A stretch of DNA of 45,592 nt from Mariniphaga anaerophila (lineage in GTDB: Bacteria > Bacteroidota > Bacteroidia > Bacteroidales > Prolixibacteraceae): the NCBI RefSeq assembly GCF_900129025.1, contig NZ_FQUM01000017.1:1-45592 (forward strand). The letters run 5' to 3'. Below, piece by piece: positions 44,521 to 45,592 of the stretch. How positions within the stretch are numbered: position 1 is the first letter of the stretch; each line of letters starts with the position of its first letter. The position numbers were made by a program, and so were the translations under genes. The notes under the pieces are model-generated. The model was not told the DNA's origin and did no database searches. It saw nothing but the letters and a program-made list of their open reading frames with translations.

Positions 44521-45211
44521 AGGAATCATTCGCCCTATCAATTTTAAGTTCGTTATACTTTTCAATCTTTTCTGCAGAATGATATTTAACGAGGTTACTC
44601 TTATCGTTGAACCATTCCATTACTTCGGCACGACTTAACTTCGTTGTTTTCGGCGAAATCATAGTCAAATACGAACTCCACGGATAATCTAGGAAATGCT
44701 CGCAAAAACCGTGATGAATCGGGTTATGATGAATGTAATAAACCAGGTACTTCAGGTGTATTTCCGAATGGATTTCTATTCTTCTGAATGGGTGTTCAAA
44801 CAGGCTGCCGGTTCGGCGAAAGCGTTTGTTTATGGCTTTTGTGTAGGCATTAAATAAATGGGAAAATTGGTTTGTCGGGTTATATCTTTTTGAAATGTTT
44901 TGGGTATTTGAAACGCTTTCGGGTCTAAAAGACACCGAAAGGTTTGTTGCTGACCCCGAAGTGTCTTTCCGACCTTCGGGAGTCTGAGTTCCCATGAAAG
45001 ATATTTCCTCCTCCTTTCTTATTCTTACCAAGAAATGAAAATGATTTCTCATCAAAACCCACGCAAATGTATCGGCCACTGGCGAAACATACTTATCGTA
45101 CAGATGAAGAAAATATTCATAATTCTCATTTTCCCGAAATAGGTTACAACCATTGATTCCCCGGTTATAGATATGGTAAAACTGTCCGTATTCGAGTGAT
45201 ACTGGTCCCAT
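44519..45211 (-). CDS. REP-associated tyrosine transposase (RAYT/Y1 family)
   Basis: 230 residues from the ATG at 45209-45211. The HUH motif is RNHFHFLVRI (H57, H59) and the likely nucleophilic tyrosine is Y123 in FNAYTKAINKRFRRTGSLFEHPFRR; YHIYNRGINGCNLF is the family's opening block. These enzymes cut and join single-stranded REP hairpins. Residues about 74-101 (GTQTPEGRKDTSG ... FRPESVS) are encoded by a REP-like double hairpin, an in-frame insert in the variable loop between the HUH and tyrosine parts. The protein otherwise looks complete. Confidence 0.88.
   Translation of the reverse strand: MGPVSLEYGQFYHIYNRGINGCNLFRENENYEYFLHLYDKYVSPVADTFAWVLMRNHFHFLVRIRKEEEISFMGTQTPEGRKDTSGSATNLSVSFRPESVSNTQNISKRYNPTNQFSHLFNAYTKAINKRFRRTGSLFEHPFRRIEIHSEIHLKYLVYYIHHNPIHHGFCEHFLDYPWSSYLTMISPKTTKLSRAEVMEWFNDKSNLVKYHSAEKIEKYNELKIDRANDS
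44910..44994 (-). repeat. REP-like double-hairpin element inside the transposase ORF
   Basis: Two stems are visible on the + strand: CTTTCGGGTCTAAAAGACACCGAAAG and CCCGAAG...CTTCGGG (twelve-base loop). The first has an internal GTCT/AGAC stem. The element is read through in frame by the transposase gene. A close copy lies at 45244-45328 and a partial one begins at 45578. Confidence 0.75.
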
Positions 45212-45592
45212 TTATTTGCATTTAAAAACGTTCGAGATTTTCGGAAACGCTTTCGGGGATATAAGACACCGAAAGGTTTGCCGCTGCCCCCGAAGTGTCT
45301 TTCCGACCTTCGGGAGTCTGAGTTCCCATGAAAGATATTTCCTCCTCCTTTCTTATTCTTACCAAGAAATGAAAATGACTTCTCATCAAAACCCACGCAA
45401 ATGTATCGGCCACTGGCGAAACATATTTATCGTACAGATGAAGAAAATACTCGTAATTCTCACTTTCCCGAAATAGGTTACAACCATTGATTCCGCGGTT
45501 ATAGATATGATAAAACTGTCCGTATTCGAGTGATACTGGTCCCATTTATTTGCATTTAAAAACGTTCGATGTTTTCGGAAACGCTTTCGGGT
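45212..45592 (-). repeat. 334-bp tandem repetition of the transposase 5' region
   Basis: The segment from the REP-like element through the transposase start recurs with exactly 334-bp spacing: GAAACGCTTTCGGG at 44910, 45244 and 45578, and the start codon at 45211 and 45545. The copies are nearly identical with scattered, mostly silent changes. The third unit runs off the window. Confidence 0.85.
45222..45545 (-). pseudogene. Truncated RAYT/Y1 transposase fragment (tandem copy)
   Basis: 107 codons nearly identical to residues 1-101 of the neighbouring transposase, then SENLERF and a stop at the tandem junction. The HFHF motif is present (N56 changed to S before it), but the tyrosine half is missing, so it cannot be a complete transposase. 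Its stop is created where the REP-like element of this copy joins the upstream sequence of the next. Confidence 0.85.

Overview
The window looks like a chromosome segment of a marine- or sediment-type Bacteroidota, most likely near the Marinilabiliales/Prolixibacteraceae (inference). The grounds are the many lipoprotein and Sec-secreted carbohydrate enzymes, TAnnTTTG-type promoter boxes, weak Shine-Dalgarno sequences, OmpA/PD40 and two-domain M16 proteins, and a type II CRISPR module of Bacteroidota character. No tRNA or rRNA was seen.

Region 1 (1-12,899, all + strand) is a glycan-catabolism cluster. It holds a 5'-truncated Gfo/Idh/MocA oxidoreductase, a GH16 lipoprotein, an exported sugar isomerase-like TIM barrel, a GHL10-type lipoprotein, an exported metallophosphoesterase, an SSS Na+ symporter, a DUF4434-type protein, an AGE-family 2-epimerase, a CE2-like SGNH esterase and a Tat-type FAD oxidoreductase. 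Several are closely spaced or overlap by ATGA. There is no SusC/SusD pair in view; uptake appears to rely on the symporter. A bidirectional terminator closes the cluster at 12,979-13,036.

Region 2 (13,067-24,214, - strand) holds a class II Fic protein with two near-identical inverted 16-bp sites flanking its probable promoter, a GT2-like glycosyltransferase overlapping a membrane protein, a two-domain M16 peptidase, a HAD phosphatase, an exported alpha/beta hydrolase, thioredoxin coupled to a small membrane protein, a penicillin-binding-type serine hydrolase and a degenerate M23-like exported protein.

Region 3 (24,215-35,885, mixed strands) is envelope and housekeeping: a small outer-membrane-type protein, lipoproteins, an S9 peptidase, a CE1 esterase, a GntR/LacI-hybrid regulator, a cytochrome c, a TPR-PD40-OmpA protein, a small charge-segregated protein, a hotdog thioesterase, an SPFH protein and an exported class I GATase-like hydrolase.

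Region 4 (36,026-45,592) is the most unusual part. A very large CRISPR array (105 repeats of 36 bp and 104 spacers, 97 of them distinct by my hand count) is followed by cas2 and cas1 of type II sequence character, both reading toward the array. No effector gene is present up to the window edge. Upstream of cas1 lie a RAYT/Y1 transposase gene with a REP-like double-hairpin inside its reading frame, a degenerate relative of that element directly before cas1, and an exact 334-bp tandem repetition of the transposase 5' part. The array shows internal segmental duplications, a pair of spacers that differ almost only at synonymous codon positions, and a possible tracrRNA anti-repeat in the leader region.
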